A DNA stretch of 32,691 nt from Actinomycetes bacterium (lineage in GTDB: Bacteria; Actinomycetota; Actinomycetes; Actinomycetales; Dermatophilaceae), in assembly GCA_023420415.1 (NCBI GenBank), contig JAEZWF010000051.1:1-32691 (forward strand), in the 5' to 3' direction. Position 1 is the first letter of the stretch, and the number at the start of each line of letters is the position of its first letter. This document shows positions 1-9,014 of the stretch, one piece after another. Under the pieces are notes generated by a model. The model made no database searches and was not told where the DNA came from. It saw only the letters and a program-made list of their open reading frames with translations. The translations under genes and the position numbers were made by a program.

Positions 1-22
1 TCATAATTATAATTTTTAATGA

Positions 23-775
23 TTAAACACTTGTGCCATAGAGCACCTTAATTACAAATATAACAATTACGGCCTTGATTTTTATCGCTCGGCGTATAAA
101 ATTCAAACTTTTTTATGTAAGTTTGCAGAAGTAAATTATCTCCCCAATGATAAGTTGGGGAATGTATTGAAAAGAAGGCCTTATAGAGGATATGTCATTT
201 CATTAGCTGGGAAAGTTCCATTTATTGAAAATATTCCGATATCATCTTTGTTTCTTGGAGTAAAAGATGGATGTTTCTATTTGTTCTCTCAAAAACATAA
301 TAAGCAGGTGATGCCTATTGTTAGTTCTGCATTTAATCGATTACTATCAAATTCAGCTCTGTTCTCTTTTTTGTCGGATTTATCTGAACAACATTATAGA
401 GGGCTACCTTCAGTGGAAGATATTATGTCAGAATGTGAGCTAACTTATTGTCCGAGAGTTTTACTAGGTAATGTTATTCTTCTACCAAGAACTTGGATGA
501 TTTATGAGTCAAAAGATTTTTTATCAGATGACAAGGATGTTCTGATCAAAGCTTTAAAAAAACTAGACATCCCATCAAGAGTAATGATATCTTCTGGAGA
601 TAATTCATTGATCATAGATTTTGAGAATGATCTTTCAATAAACCTATTTCGCTTAATGCTAAAACAAGGAAAATGGTTATTGTTAAAAGAATACATCGAG
701 GATAAACTTTTTGAGGTAGAGAATGGAAAGAAATACCCTGGAGAGGTTGTTGCTGCTTACGTACGTAAAGAATGA
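23..775 (+). pseudogene. 5'-truncated lantibiotic dehydratase (LanB), glutamylation-domain fragment
   Basis: LanB enzymes glutamylate and then eliminate Ser/Thr of a precursor peptide to make dehydroamino acids. This frame matches the last part of the LanB N-terminal domain as I recall NisB: the segment AEVNYLP..GNVL just before residue 1 of the TTG-started version, YLFSQKHNKQV, CPRVLLGNVILLP followed by TW, and IPSRVMISSGDN. The frame is open from 23, just after stops in all frames, and a TTG at 155 is the only listed start. Homology upstream of 155 (FAEVNYLP, about 122-145) says that TTG is not the ancestral start. A full N-terminal domain would need several hundred more residues, so the gene is truncated or decayed. 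Its stop overlaps the start of the elimination-domain gene by 4 bp (ATGA), so the two were one operon. Family assignment is fairly sure; functionality is doubtful. Confidence 0.65.
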
Positions 776-1626
776 ATACAGTAAAAAGAACATTTTTCCC
801 ATCTGAAGAATGGATTTATTTTAATATCCACTCTAATAGAATTAATCATGAAATGATTGTGAATTCATTGTTTTCATGGGTTCAAAGGTTACAAGAAAAA
901 GTCATTGTAGATCGCTGGTTTTACCTGTTTTTCGCGGAGCCATCTTCTTCGATAAGATTTAGATGTCACATAATTGACAAAAGAAATTTTTCTGTTATTT
1001 GTGCAGATTTTCACGAAAACATGCTTCCCTATACTTGTGATAACATTATCCATGAATATTCCATTGGAACATATGAGCGAGAAATAGAAAGATACGGATC
1101 TGATAATATTATTCTGGTCGAAGATATTTTCTTTAGAGATTCAGAGTTGTCTGCTTTATTTATTCGCAACTTTTTAAGTAATTCTTACAACGAAAATACC
1201 AAGTGGGTATTTTCTATAAATAAAGTACATAAATACATATATAGATCTCTAGAAAGAGACTCTTCTAGAATTGAATTTGTTTCTAAAATGAATGATTATT
1301 TTTTATCCGAATTTGGTATGAATAAGTATAACTCTGTCGAGATTAATAAAAAATACCGACGCGCTAAAGATTTTATCGATGGTGGATTTCCCTTAAAGGA
1401 TTCGTTTTCTGAGGCATTTGACTCCACTATAGCTCCGTTGTTAAAAAAGTTGTTATGCTCCTCAAAAACACCTGATTCATTGTTATCTGATATTGTCCAT
1501 ATGTCCATTATTAGACTACACAATAACAATCGGTTCTATGAAATGATTTTTTATAATTTTTTGCATAGAATCTATCTTTCTAATATTTCGAGATATGGAT
1601 TTATAAAGGAGAGCTTATCCTTATAG
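772..1626 (+). CDS. Stand-alone LanB elimination domain (SpaB_C / thiopeptide-type bacteriocin biosynthesis protein)
   Basis: A 284-residue protein resembling the C-terminal elimination domain of class I lanthipeptide dehydratases, which removes glutamate from glutamylated Ser/Thr. Visible family marks are W14 in the opening segment, the WFYLFF...IRFRC block at about 49-65 (compare FFYIKF...IKLRL of NisB), ERYG at 106-109 followed by FRDS at 121-124 (NisB: YRYGG...MYDS), and a C-terminal helix with HMSIIRL. The length suits an isolated domain rather than a full LanB of about 1000 residues. Split LanB genes are known in Bacteroidetes lanthipeptide clusters such as pinensin, so the separate gene need not be a frameshift. 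It overlaps the glutamylation fragment by 4 bp and precedes the exporter by 42 bp. Alternative: a homologous domain acting in another RiPP pathway. Confidence 0.8.
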   Translation: MNTVKRTFFPSEEWIYFNIHSNRINHEMIVNSLFSWVQRLQEKVIVDRWFYLFFAEPSSSIRFRCHIIDKRNFSVICADFHENMLPYTCDNIIHEYSIGTYEREIERYGSDNIILVEDIFFRDSELSALFIRNFLSNSYNENTKWVFSINKVHKYIYRSLERDSSRIEFVSKMNDYFLSEFGMNKYNSVEINKKYRRAKDFIDGGFPLKDSFSEAFDSTIAPLLKKLLCSSKTPDSLLSDIVHMSIIRLHNNNRFYEMIFYNFLHRIYLSNISRYGFIKESLSL

Positions 1627-1668
1627 TATTAGATTTAGATTACAAAGAAGGAAGAAGAGATTAGATAA

Positions 1669-3876
1669 ATGAAAATTATACTCCAAAAAGATTCCATGGA
1701 TTGTGGTGCTGCATGCTTATCAATGATATGCACTCATTATGGAAGAAGTGTAGAAATCGATCGTATTAGAACTCTATGTCGCATAACAAAGTCTGGAGTT
1801 TCTCTCCTAGGAATTAGTGAAGCTGCTGAAACTCTTGGATTTAGAACTCGAGGAGTTTTATGTTCTCTACAAGCTCTTAAAGAAGTTGACTTGCCCATTA
1901 TTCTTCACTGGCAACAACAACATTTTATTGTTCTATACTCTATAGAAAGAAAACAAGGAACCCAATTATATCATATTGCAGATCCAGCTTTAGGGAAAAC
2001 CACAATTACTCAAGAAATATTATCCATAGGATGGCTAAATTCCACTCAAGAAGAGGAACCCAAAGGAATTGCATTATTGTTATCACCAACTCCTAATTTC
2101 TATCAGCAGAAGGAAGAAGATAGCCAAATAAAAAGAACGTCAAGAAGGAGTAACGGATTGTCTCATTTTGCCTTCTATCTAAAATCTTACAAGAGGGAGA
2201 TTGGACATATCTTTTTGTGCTTACTAATCGCAAGTCTATTACAAATTGTATTTCCATTCTTGACTCAAAGTCTGGTAGATGTTGGGATTCGAAATAATGA
2301 TTTGGGGTTTATTTCATTAGTATTGATTGCTCAATTTGTTTTATTCCTATCTCAACTTGCCACTGGTTTTATCCGCTCTTGGTTGATGCTTCACGTAAAC
2401 TCTCGGGTTAACATCCTCTTCATATCGGATTATCTAGCCAAGTTAATGCGTCTCCCTATTTGCTTCTTTGATTCTAAAAATATAGGGGATATTCTACAAC
2501 GTATTTCTGATAATAGTCGTATTCAGAATTTTCTAACAGGGTCGTCTATTAGCACACTATTTTCATTCGTCAGTTTTATCATTTTTGCTATTGTACTTGG
2601 AGTCTATAGTCTACCTATATTGGGTGTTTTTCTGTTGGGAAATGGGCTTTATATCATTTGGGTAATCAGCTTTATGAAGTACCGTCGAGAAATTGACAAT
2701 CGGCGTTTTACTCAGGCATCAGCAGAGCAGTCAAACCTCTATCAGCTTGTCACGGGAATGCAAGAGATTAAACTGAATAATAATGAGCAAGAGAAACGTT
2801 GGGATTGGGAACGTATTCAGGTAAGACTTTACAAGATTGGAATAAAAGGGTTAGCATTGGGACAGATTCAGCAAGTAGGGACTGTTTTCTTTAGTCAAAC
2901 GACAAATATCTTGGTTACTTTTATTGCTGCATATTCTGTTGCAAATGGAAATATGACCCTCGGTATGATGATGGCTCTCACCTACATCATTGGACAACTT
3001 TCTGCGCCTATTGATCAGTTTATTGGCTTTGTACAATCCCTGCAAGACGCCAAAATCAGTATAGATCGCTTGAATGAAATAAATAATAAGCAAGAAGAAG
3101 TAACTCTTGACACTCAAATGCGGAGTGATTTACCTAAAGATGAGAGTCTTCACATAGAACAGATTAGTTTTAACTACGAAGGAGCGGATAGAGACTATGT
3201 CCTTAAGGAACTATCTCTATCGATACCTCAGAAACAAGTGACTGCTATAGTAGGAGCTAGCGGTAGCGGTAAGACAACACTTCTCAAACTGATGCTTGGT
3301 TTTTATCGACCTCAAAAAGGAGAAATACGGATTGGTAATATTCCCTTGTCTCAAATCAACCCTCATTTTTGGAGATCTCGGTGTGGTGCTGTTATGCAAG
3401 ATGGGTTCATCTTTTCAGATACTATTGCACAAAACATTGCTATGGAGAAAAATGTTGATATGTCTCGTTTAGATGAAGCAATCGACACTGCTAATCTTAG
3501 GGATTATATTGATGCTCTCCCTCTTGGAGTAAACACGAAAATAGGAATAGAAGGGAATGGATTAAGTCAGGGGCAGAGACAACGCATACTTATAGCAAGA
3601 GCTGTGTACAAGCATCCCAGTTACTTTTTTTTGGATGAGGCAACTAACTCTTTAGATGCCAATAATGAACAGCAGATTATGCAACATCTCAAATCATTTT
3701 ATAAGGGGAGAACCGTGGTTATTGTTGCACATAGGCTCAGTTCTGTTAAAGATGCAGATAATATCATCGTTTTGAATCAAGGAGAAATCGTTGAGCAAGG
3801 AACGCATAAAGAATTGATAGAACAACATGGCTATTATTATACGTTAATACATAATCAACTCGAACTAGGAGCATAA
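1669..3876 (+). CDS. Peptidase-containing ABC exporter (PCAT, bacteriocin/RiPP leader-cleaving transporter)
   Basis: A 735-residue inner-membrane exporter that would cleave a double-glycine-type leader and export the matured peptide. Residues 1-130 are a C39 peptidase: Cys12 in MDCGAACL, His85 in QQQHFIVLY and Asp105 in IADP form the expected catalytic set, so the protease looks active. Hydrophobic membrane helices run from about 178 to 450. The nucleotide-binding domain has Walker A GASGSGKTT (K535), signature LSQGQ (633-637), Walker B FFLDEA (Asp656, Glu657) and switch His698. A purine-rich stretch (GAAGGAAGAAGAGA) lies ahead of the ATG. The adaptor gene follows 3 bp after the stop. The intact catalytic residues suggest the exporter is functional even though the upstream LanB fragment is broken. 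The substrate is unknown; no GG-leader peptide is visible nearby. Confidence 0.92.
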   Translation: MKIILQKDSMDCGAACLSMICTHYGRSVEIDRIRTLCRITKSGVSLLGISEAAETLGFRTRGVLCSLQALKEVDLPIILHWQQQHFIVLYSIERKQGTQLYHIADPALGKTTITQEILSIGWLNSTQEEEPKGIALLLSPTPNFYQQKEEDSQIKRTSRRSNGLSHFAFYLKSYKREIGHIFLCLLIASLLQIVFPFLTQSLVDVGIRNNDLGFISLVLIAQFVLFLSQLATGFIRSWLMLHVNSRVNILFISDYLAKLMRLPICFFDSKNIGDILQRISDNSRIQNFLTGSSISTLFSFVSFIIFAIVLGVYSLPILGVFLLGNGLYIIWVISFMKYRREIDNRRFTQASAEQSNLYQLVTGMQEIKLNNNEQEKRWDWERIQVRLYKIGIKGLALGQIQQVGTVFFSQTTNILVTFIAAYSVANGNMTLGMMMALTYIIGQLSAPIDQFIGFVQSLQDAKISIDRLNEINNKQEEVTLDTQMRSDLPKDESLHIEQISFNYEGADRDYVLKELSLSIPQKQVTAIVGASGSGKTTLLKLMLGFYRPQKGEIRIGNIPLSQINPHFWRSRCGAVMQDGFIFSDTIAQNIAMEKNVDMSRLDEAIDTANLRDYIDALPLGVNTKIGIEGNGLSQGQRQRILIARAVYKHPSYFFLDEATNSLDANNEQQIMQHLKSFYKGRTVVIVAHRLSSVKDADNIIVLNQGEIVEQGTHKELIEQHGYYYTLIHNQLELGA

Positions 3877-3879
3877 GTC

Positions 3880-5196
3880 ATGTCAAAACAAAAAATAGAA
3901 ATTATTGAACATAGTTCTGAAGTTCAGGATATCCTAGGGAAGGTTCCACCCTCTATTTTAAAAATCTCACTGACAATATTGATCTTCATTGTAACCATTA
4001 TATTGATTGGAAGTATCGTTTTCCGTTATCCTGATAAGGTATCTGGATTTATCAAAATCTCATCATCAACACCAACCCAAGTGGTTGTTGCTCAAACAGC
4101 AGGATATATTGATGAACTTGTTCCTCTGAAAGGGGAAAAGATTCAGGCTGGTCAAATTATAGCATCTATTCAGAATTCTATTAACACTCAAGAGGCAATG
4201 TTGCTTAAGAGACTTGTCATAGATCTTGATACGGCAATCTTTATGGATACAATAAACCCTGAACTTTTATTGAAATGTTTAGCTTTTCATCCTCAAAATA
4301 TAGGTGGTTTATCCGATGCTTATAATCGATGGATTACAGAAGTACAGAGGTTTCTCGTCTTTTTAGAGCAAGATTATTACAGAAATCGAATCAATCTACA
4401 AAAAGATCTTTTGGTATTACAGTCTAGAAAAAGAAATGGGGTGCAAAGACAAGAACAAATGACAAAAGATAAATATCTTATTGCTCGGACACAATTTCAG
4501 AGAGATAGCATTCTATATGTTAAGGGGATACTCTCAGAAGAGGAATACGAAATGGGGAAATTACGATATAACCAAGTTCAAAGTAGTGCCGTGGATATCT
4601 CTCAGTCCATAGTTTCCATAGAACAAGGAATAATAGAAAGCAAAATATCTCTAAAAATATTAGAAAAGAGCTACAGTGATGAAGAATTACAACATCATCA
4701 ACAGTTAGCTAGTTGCACTCTAGATCTACTAGAAGCTATTTCCAAGTGGGAAAAAAGTTACCTTTTATTAAGTCCTATTGATGGTACTCTCCGTTATTGG
4801 GGGAATCGATACAACCATCAATATGTACAAATTGGAGAACCTTTATTTAGTATAGAGCCGCTCCAGAGACTTGCACCCATAGGGGCGATGACTGTAGCCC
4901 CTAATAAAGCAGGAGAAATTGTTGCTGGACAAAGAGTATTGATACGTTTATCCAATTATCCTGAGGAAAAGTTCGGCTTTATTACTGGAGAGGTTGCAAG
5001 TATTTCTACTATTCCAGACAAAGAAGGGAACTATAGAGTTGAAATACACTTACCCAAGAATTTGACTACAAGCTATGGGAAAAATCTTCCTCTTGAAATT
5101 GAATTACAAGGGACAGCTGAAATTATCACCACAAACTATAGGTTAATTGAACGCTTTATTATGCCAATACGTAAAGTTATTAGTAAAAACACATAA
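3880..5196 (+). CDS. HlyD-family membrane fusion protein (periplasmic adaptor of the PCAT exporter)
   Basis: A 438-residue adaptor that would link the ABC exporter to an outer-membrane TolC-type channel. It has a short cytoplasmic N-terminus, one membrane helix at about 27-48 (ISLTILIFIVTIILIGSIVF), a biotinyl-lipoyl-like half at about 68-95 (QTAGYIDELVPLKGEKIQAG), a long helical hairpin at about 130-285, the second lipoyl half (LLSPIDGTL), and a beta-barrel C-terminus ending in a short basic tail. It starts 3 bp after the exporter stop, so the pair is translationally coupled. No outer-membrane factor gene is present, so the host would have to supply one. It converges with mobC 34 bp downstream, and I see no clear terminator in between. 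Confidence 0.9.
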   Translation: MSKQKIEIIEHSSEVQDILGKVPPSILKISLTILIFIVTIILIGSIVFRYPDKVSGFIKISSSTPTQVVVAQTAGYIDELVPLKGEKIQAGQIIASIQNSINTQEAMLLKRLVIDLDTAIFMDTINPELLLKCLAFHPQNIGGLSDAYNRWITEVQRFLVFLEQDYYRNRINLQKDLLVLQSRKRNGVQRQEQMTKDKYLIARTQFQRDSILYVKGILSEEEYEMGKLRYNQVQSSAVDISQSIVSIEQGIIESKISLKILEKSYSDEELQHHQQLASCTLDLLEAISKWEKSYLLLSPIDGTLRYWGNRYNHQYVQIGEPLFSIEPLQRLAPIGAMTVAPNKAGEIVAGQRVLIRLSNYPEEKFGFITGEVASISTIPDKEGNYRVEIHLPKNLTTSYGKNLPLEIELQGTAEIITTNYRLIERFIMPIRKVISKNT

Positions 5197-5230
5197 TTTA
5201 CGTTTTCTCATATTTTTATCTATAGAATGG

Positions 5231-7234
5231 CTATTCTTTAATTATATCTCTAAATTTTGGATCGTCCTTAATTCGCTCAATCTCACTATCTATAAGACTT
5301 AGTACCTCTTGTTTGATTGATTTGTAGTTGGCTTCGATGGTCTCTTTGAGATTGTCGGAGCCATCTTCGTTTGTGAAGTCCGCTATCATAGGAATAGGTT
5401 GGTAAGCTTTCGTTTCAGCAGAGACCTTGGCGGTATCGACAACTATTTCAGCGTGGAAAATCTTCTGGTCGATGCGTTCATCGAAGTTGTCGGATACGGC
5501 ACCGACAAACATTCCTTGCGTGAGGTTGCTGATCTTCGATGCAGGGATAAGACTGTCCATCTGAGTGGAGATGGAAGTGGACTTATCGTTGCGGTTAATA
5601 GTCATAGACTGCCGTTGTTGAAGCACCTTGCCGAAACGCTCTGAAAGTGTCTTAGCTGTTTCGCCTACCACTTGCCCACTGAACACATTTCCTACAGTAT
5701 TTTGTATCACCTTACTTTCCTTGTCGCCATAATCCCTTGTTAATTGGCTAAAATCTTGAAAGCCCAAGCATACCGCCACCTTGTTGCTTCGGGCAGTAGC
5801 AATGAGGTTGTCCAAACCACGGAAGTAGATAGTTGGTAGCTCGTCTATGATCACGGAGCTTTTGAGCTGATGCTTTTTGTTGATGAGCTTGACGATACGG
5901 CTATTGTAGAGTCCGAGTGCTGCGGAGTAGATGTTTTGTCGGTCGGGATTGTTGCCCACCACAAGCACCTTCGGCTCATTGAGATTGTTGATGTCGAGTG
6001 AGAAATCATCGCCCGTCATCACCCAGTACAACGCCGGTGAAATCATCCTTGACAAAGGAATTTTCGCCGAAGCAATCTGTCCCTGCAACTGGTCTTGCGC
6101 ACCACCTTCCCAAGCGTCCATAAAGGGGGATAGATAGTTGGCAAGCTCATCATAAGAAGTGAGTATCGGGAATATCTGAGCGTAGGGTCGGTTTAGAAAC
6201 TCAATGGCGTGAGGAAAGGTGCAATACTTGCCACCATCGTAAATCTTCAGATACCAAATGATGGCAGCCAGTAGGATAATCGGTGACTCAACAAAGAAAT
6301 CCCCTTGCTTCTGTATCCACGTCCTATTCAGATTCAGCATAATGGTAAGGGAAGACTCATACGCATCGGATATGTCTGTCATAAAGGCGGGATTGATGGG
6401 ATTGCAGCGGTGCGACTTTCTCGGATCGTCGAAGTTTATCACATAGAACTGCAGTTTTACTTTGTAGGCATCCAAATGCTGGAGTAAATGGTTGTAAGCA
6501 ATCTCAGAAAGGTCAGGGAACTTGTAATCGTAGATATACATAGCAAAGCCTTTTTCTATCTGCTGCTTGATATAATTGTTCACAATGGCGTAGGACTTAC
6601 CCGAACCGGGAGTACCGAGTACCATCGATGCACGAAAAGGATTGACCACGTTAATCCAACCGTTGTTCCACTTCTTCTTGTAGTAAAAGCGTGTCGGCAG
6701 ATTCACCGAGTACTCGTTCGTCATTAAACGAGTCTCTTGCATAAAACTTTCATTTTCCAAATTGAATACATCCTCCATAAGGTTGTTTTTCAGCAGGCGA
6801 CTCATCCATACACCACCCATCAAGAGGCAGATATAGCCCACGGAGATCGTGAATATGTAGAGCGTAGCTACCCCGACTTTACCTATGGGCAATGCCAATA
6901 GCCACCAGTTGAGAAAGAAGAATACAAAGCCAATGAAAAGCACTGTCCAAATCTTTGGCCACGTGATCTTCTCCTCCTTTACGCCTTTTGTCCCCAAACA
7001 AGAGAGGGCAAGAAAGAGCAAGCTGAAGAGCTTCGTCCACAGTATAGACCCAAACAGTCCTGTCGTCTTTTGGAAGTTCATCAGAATGGTATCCACCACT
7101 ACAATGGTAAAGTGCCACTCCCGAAAGGCTTCATAGCAAAACCAATAACAATGAATGACCAGAAAGAGGATGGAAATCCCTCTCATAAAGTCCATCACCT
7201 TCCCCAATCCCCTCAAATCATCTTCTTGTCCCAT
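5231..7234 (-). CDS. mobC: MobC / TraG-VirD4-type conjugative coupling ATPase with YWFCY domain
   Basis: The type IV coupling protein that docks the relaxase-DNA complex to the transfer channel and pumps DNA. The 667-residue protein carries the diagnostic YWFCY motif (residues 30-34) in the first of several N-terminal membrane segments (about 17-145), then Walker A GTPGSGKS (207-214) and a Walker B-like IIDELP in the C-terminal half, followed by TARSNKVAVCLGFQ. This is the architecture annotated as MobC in Bacteroides conjugative transposons. It is the last gene of the minus-strand mob group, 75 bp after mobB, and a perfect inverted repeat lies in that gap. The full length and intact motifs suggest function. 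Confidence 0.92.
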   Translation of the reverse strand: MGQEDDLRGLGKVMDFMRGISILFLVIHCYWFCYEAFREWHFTIVVVDTILMNFQKTTGLFGSILWTKLFSLLFLALSCLGTKGVKEEKITWPKIWTVLFIGFVFFFLNWWLLALPIGKVGVATLYIFTISVGYICLLMGGVWMSRLLKNNLMEDVFNLENESFMQETRLMTNEYSVNLPTRFYYKKKWNNGWINVVNPFRASMVLGTPGSGKSYAIVNNYIKQQIEKGFAMYIYDYKFPDLSEIAYNHLLQHLDAYKVKLQFYVINFDDPRKSHRCNPINPAFMTDISDAYESSLTIMLNLNRTWIQKQGDFFVESPIILLAAIIWYLKIYDGGKYCTFPHAIEFLNRPYAQIFPILTSYDELANYLSPFMDAWEGGAQDQLQGQIASAKIPLSRMISPALYWVMTGDDFSLDINNLNEPKVLVVGNNPDRQNIYSAALGLYNSRIVKLINKKHQLKSSVIIDELPTIYFRGLDNLIATARSNKVAVCLGFQDFSQLTRDYGDKESKVIQNTVGNVFSGQVVGETAKTLSERFGKVLQQRQSMTINRNDKSTSISTQMDSLIPASKISNLTQGMFVGAVSDNFDERIDQKIFHAEIVVDTAKVSAETKAYQPIPMIADFTNEDGSDNLKETIEANYKSIKQEVLSLIDSEIERIKDDPKFRDIIKE

Positions 7235-7277
7235 AATTCTATTTCTATTTGTTAATCAAGTATCTACACAAAAAGTC

Positions 7278-7306
7278 TGTCACAAATATCTATCATATTT
7301 GTGACA
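7278..7306 (-). terminator. Perfect 11-bp inverted repeat between mobB and mobC (attenuator/terminator-like)
   Basis: TGTCACAAATA at 7278-7288 is repeated inverted at 7296-7306, with a 7-nt loop. On the minus strand the hairpin follows the mobB stop within a few bases and is followed by GACTTTTTG. It could lower mobC expression relative to mobB, stabilise the mRNA end, or bind a regulator. Confidence 0.5.
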
Positions 7307-7309
7307 ACT

Positions 7310-8590
7310 CTATCGTTGTTTTTTCCCTATGCGAGGACGGTTCAGCCTACGAAGCTTGCGTTGCCAAGCCACCTCCTTCCAGTCATCATTGCTCGTTGGT
7401 GCGAAAGGTTCACCCACTAACTCCTCGATGAGTTCATCGACAAGGTTGTCGCCCTCCTCTGTATTCTGTTTCAAGGGTTGAATGGTCTCAGATTGCTCCA
7501 AATGGACTGCCGAACTACCATAGAGTGCGTCATCCAAGAATGGGTTGTCCGTTGGATTGGAGAAATAAGCATTGAAAACGTTAGCGGAGTATCCTTTACC
7601 TAATCGTGAGCCATTGAGAGCAAAGCCCTCTTTATCATCAATGAATGTGATACCATAGAGGCGTCCACTCTCATTCTTTCGGATAACCATTCGCAAGCCT
7701 TGTTCTTCCAATCGATGTCGCAGTGCATCCTCTGTTTGAGGGGAAGTACGCATTACTTGCAGGACTTTCTCCCTTACGGCTGGCATCAGAGGCTTGATTT
7801 CTTGTTTGGACTTCTGTATTCGGTTTTGGACAGCAGTATAGCCCACACCACGGCCAATGTCTGAGGCATGGATGGGTGTGCTTACCTTGTTCCCTTTGTC
7901 ATCAGTCGGAATATAGACCAGTCCATCGTACTTCTTCCCTCGAAACTCTGTCTTGACTTCTTCCACGGCAAGATTGTAGCGACGAAGCACGGCATTATAT
8001 TCGCCCAATGAGCAGAACTTGTAATGCTTCAAGACTAGGCGGACAACACTTGACACCTGCTCCTTGATATTTCCTTTCGTGGTGTCCAACTTGGGTGTCT
8101 CTTCTACCCTCTTATCTAAGCCCTGTGAACTCGGAATAAGATTGTATTTCTGCTCCAAAGCATCGGTAATCTTCTTGCTTCGCCTGCCCTCGAACTTGTC
8201 ATTTATCTTCCTTCTATTACTATCTACCCGAAGCGACACAATATGGATATGCTCTCGAGCGATGTCGTTATGCTTGAATACGATATAGGATTGTTTGCCA
8301 TAACCGAGTGCCTCCATATACTCCTTAGCTATCTGCGTGAGTGTTTCATCGGATAGCTTCTCGTCTGGGTGCGGATTAAGTGAGCAATGGAAGACCGTCT
8401 TCTTCGTTCGGCATTTCTCAGGAATAGCCTTTTGCATATCAGCCAACACTTTATCCATATGGTAAACTCCATCAAAGGCTTCCCTTAATTCATTTACACA
8501 TAAGACAGACGCCTCGTTATGCTCCACCTTTTTGAAGTTGTAGCCCAACGCCCCTCCGAGGTTCTCCGTAGCTGAAATCTTGGCAATCAT
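7310..8590 (-). CDS. mobB: MobB relaxase (mobilization nuclease)
   Basis: The relaxase that would nick oriT and stay covalently on the transferred strand. The 426-residue protein has an N-terminal Tyr17 in GGALGYNF, a plausible nicking tyrosine, and the metal-binding histidine cluster H107 with HIH at 114-116 (FKHNDIAREHIHIVSLRVD), typical of MobP-type relaxase/mobilization nucleases. The C-terminal half is charged and lacks a recognised domain. It starts 6 bp downstream of the mobA stop, so the two are co-transcribed. In Bacteroides elements MobA and MobB act together at oriT, which fits the structured region just upstream of mobA. Confidence 0.92.
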   Translation of the reverse strand: MIAKISATENLGGALGYNFKKVEHNEASVLCVNELREAFDGVYHMDKVLADMQKAIPEKCRTKKTVFHCSLNPHPDEKLSDETLTQIAKEYMEALGYGKQSYIVFKHNDIAREHIHIVSLRVDSNRRKINDKFEGRRSKKITDALEQKYNLIPSSQGLDKRVEETPKLDTTKGNIKEQVSSVVRLVLKHYKFCSLGEYNAVLRRYNLAVEEVKTEFRGKKYDGLVYIPTDDKGNKVSTPIHASDIGRGVGYTAVQNRIQKSKQEIKPLMPAVREKVLQVMRTSPQTEDALRHRLEEQGLRMVIRKNESGRLYGITFIDDKEGFALNGSRLGKGYSANVFNAYFSNPTDNPFLDDALYGSSAVHLEQSETIQPLKQNTEEGDNLVDELIEELVGEPFAPTSNDDWKEVAWQRKLRRLNRPRIGKKQR

Positions 8591-8596
8591 ACCCGC

Positions 8597-8977
8597 CTAT
8601 CTACTGTCAAATTGTTCGGTCAGTTGGATGGCTTTCTCTTGTAACGTGATGATTTGAAGAGACAACTTCTCCAGTTTTTCAAGCAATAGTTGTGCGGTTT
8701 TCACGCCGTGATAGCTGTTGATGGCACGCACGGTCTGGTTATACAGCACGCCTATTTTATGGATTTGAGCAATCAACTCGGAGAGTTTACGATAGTATTC
8801 CACGGCGGATTTATCCACCATGATAACCTTGAAACTCTCTCCAAGAATGCGACCACGCACGAAATCCGACTTGGTTTCCGCCCCTGATTTATGGAACAAA
8901 TCGATCGCACGTTGCTGGTCTTTGGGGTTGGGAAGACGAGTATCCCATCTGTCCCATCGTTCTATCTTTCCATTCAT
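8597..8977 (-). CDS. mobA: MobA relaxosome accessory DNA-binding protein
   Basis: A 126-residue basic helical protein. The N-terminal part (RLPNPKDQQRAIDLF, then KSDFVRGRILG) looks like a ribbon-helix-helix type DNA binder. The middle segment SELIAQIHKIGVLYNQTVRAIN resembles the core of small relaxosome accessory proteins, and the C-terminus is probably coiled coil. Position at the head of the mob group, next to the relaxase and beside the candidate oriT, supports a role in opening or marking oriT. It is called MobA in Bacteroides CTn naming. The function is inferred from context and similarity. Confidence 0.82.
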   Translation of the reverse strand: MNGKIERWDRWDTRLPNPKDQQRAIDLFHKSGAETKSDFVRGRILGESFKVIMVDKSAVEYYRKLSELIAQIHKIGVLYNQTVRAINSYHGVKTAQLLLEKLEKLSLQIITLQEKAIQLTEQFDSR

Positions 8978-9014
8978 TGTTTTTATCCTTATCTAATTAC
9001 GACTTTGGAGTAAT

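Noticed and set aside
117..126. GTAAGTTTGC, a match to the CTnDOT core GTANNTTTGC and to a Bacteroides -7 box
   Set aside because: It lies inside the LanB frame and encodes part of the conserved KFAEVNYLP segment, so the match is probably fortuitous.
2283..2292. GGGATTCGAA shared with the tRNA-Ser T-arm, a possible att remnant
   Set aside because: It is within the PCAT coding sequence, only 10 bp, and has no other similarity to the tRNA.
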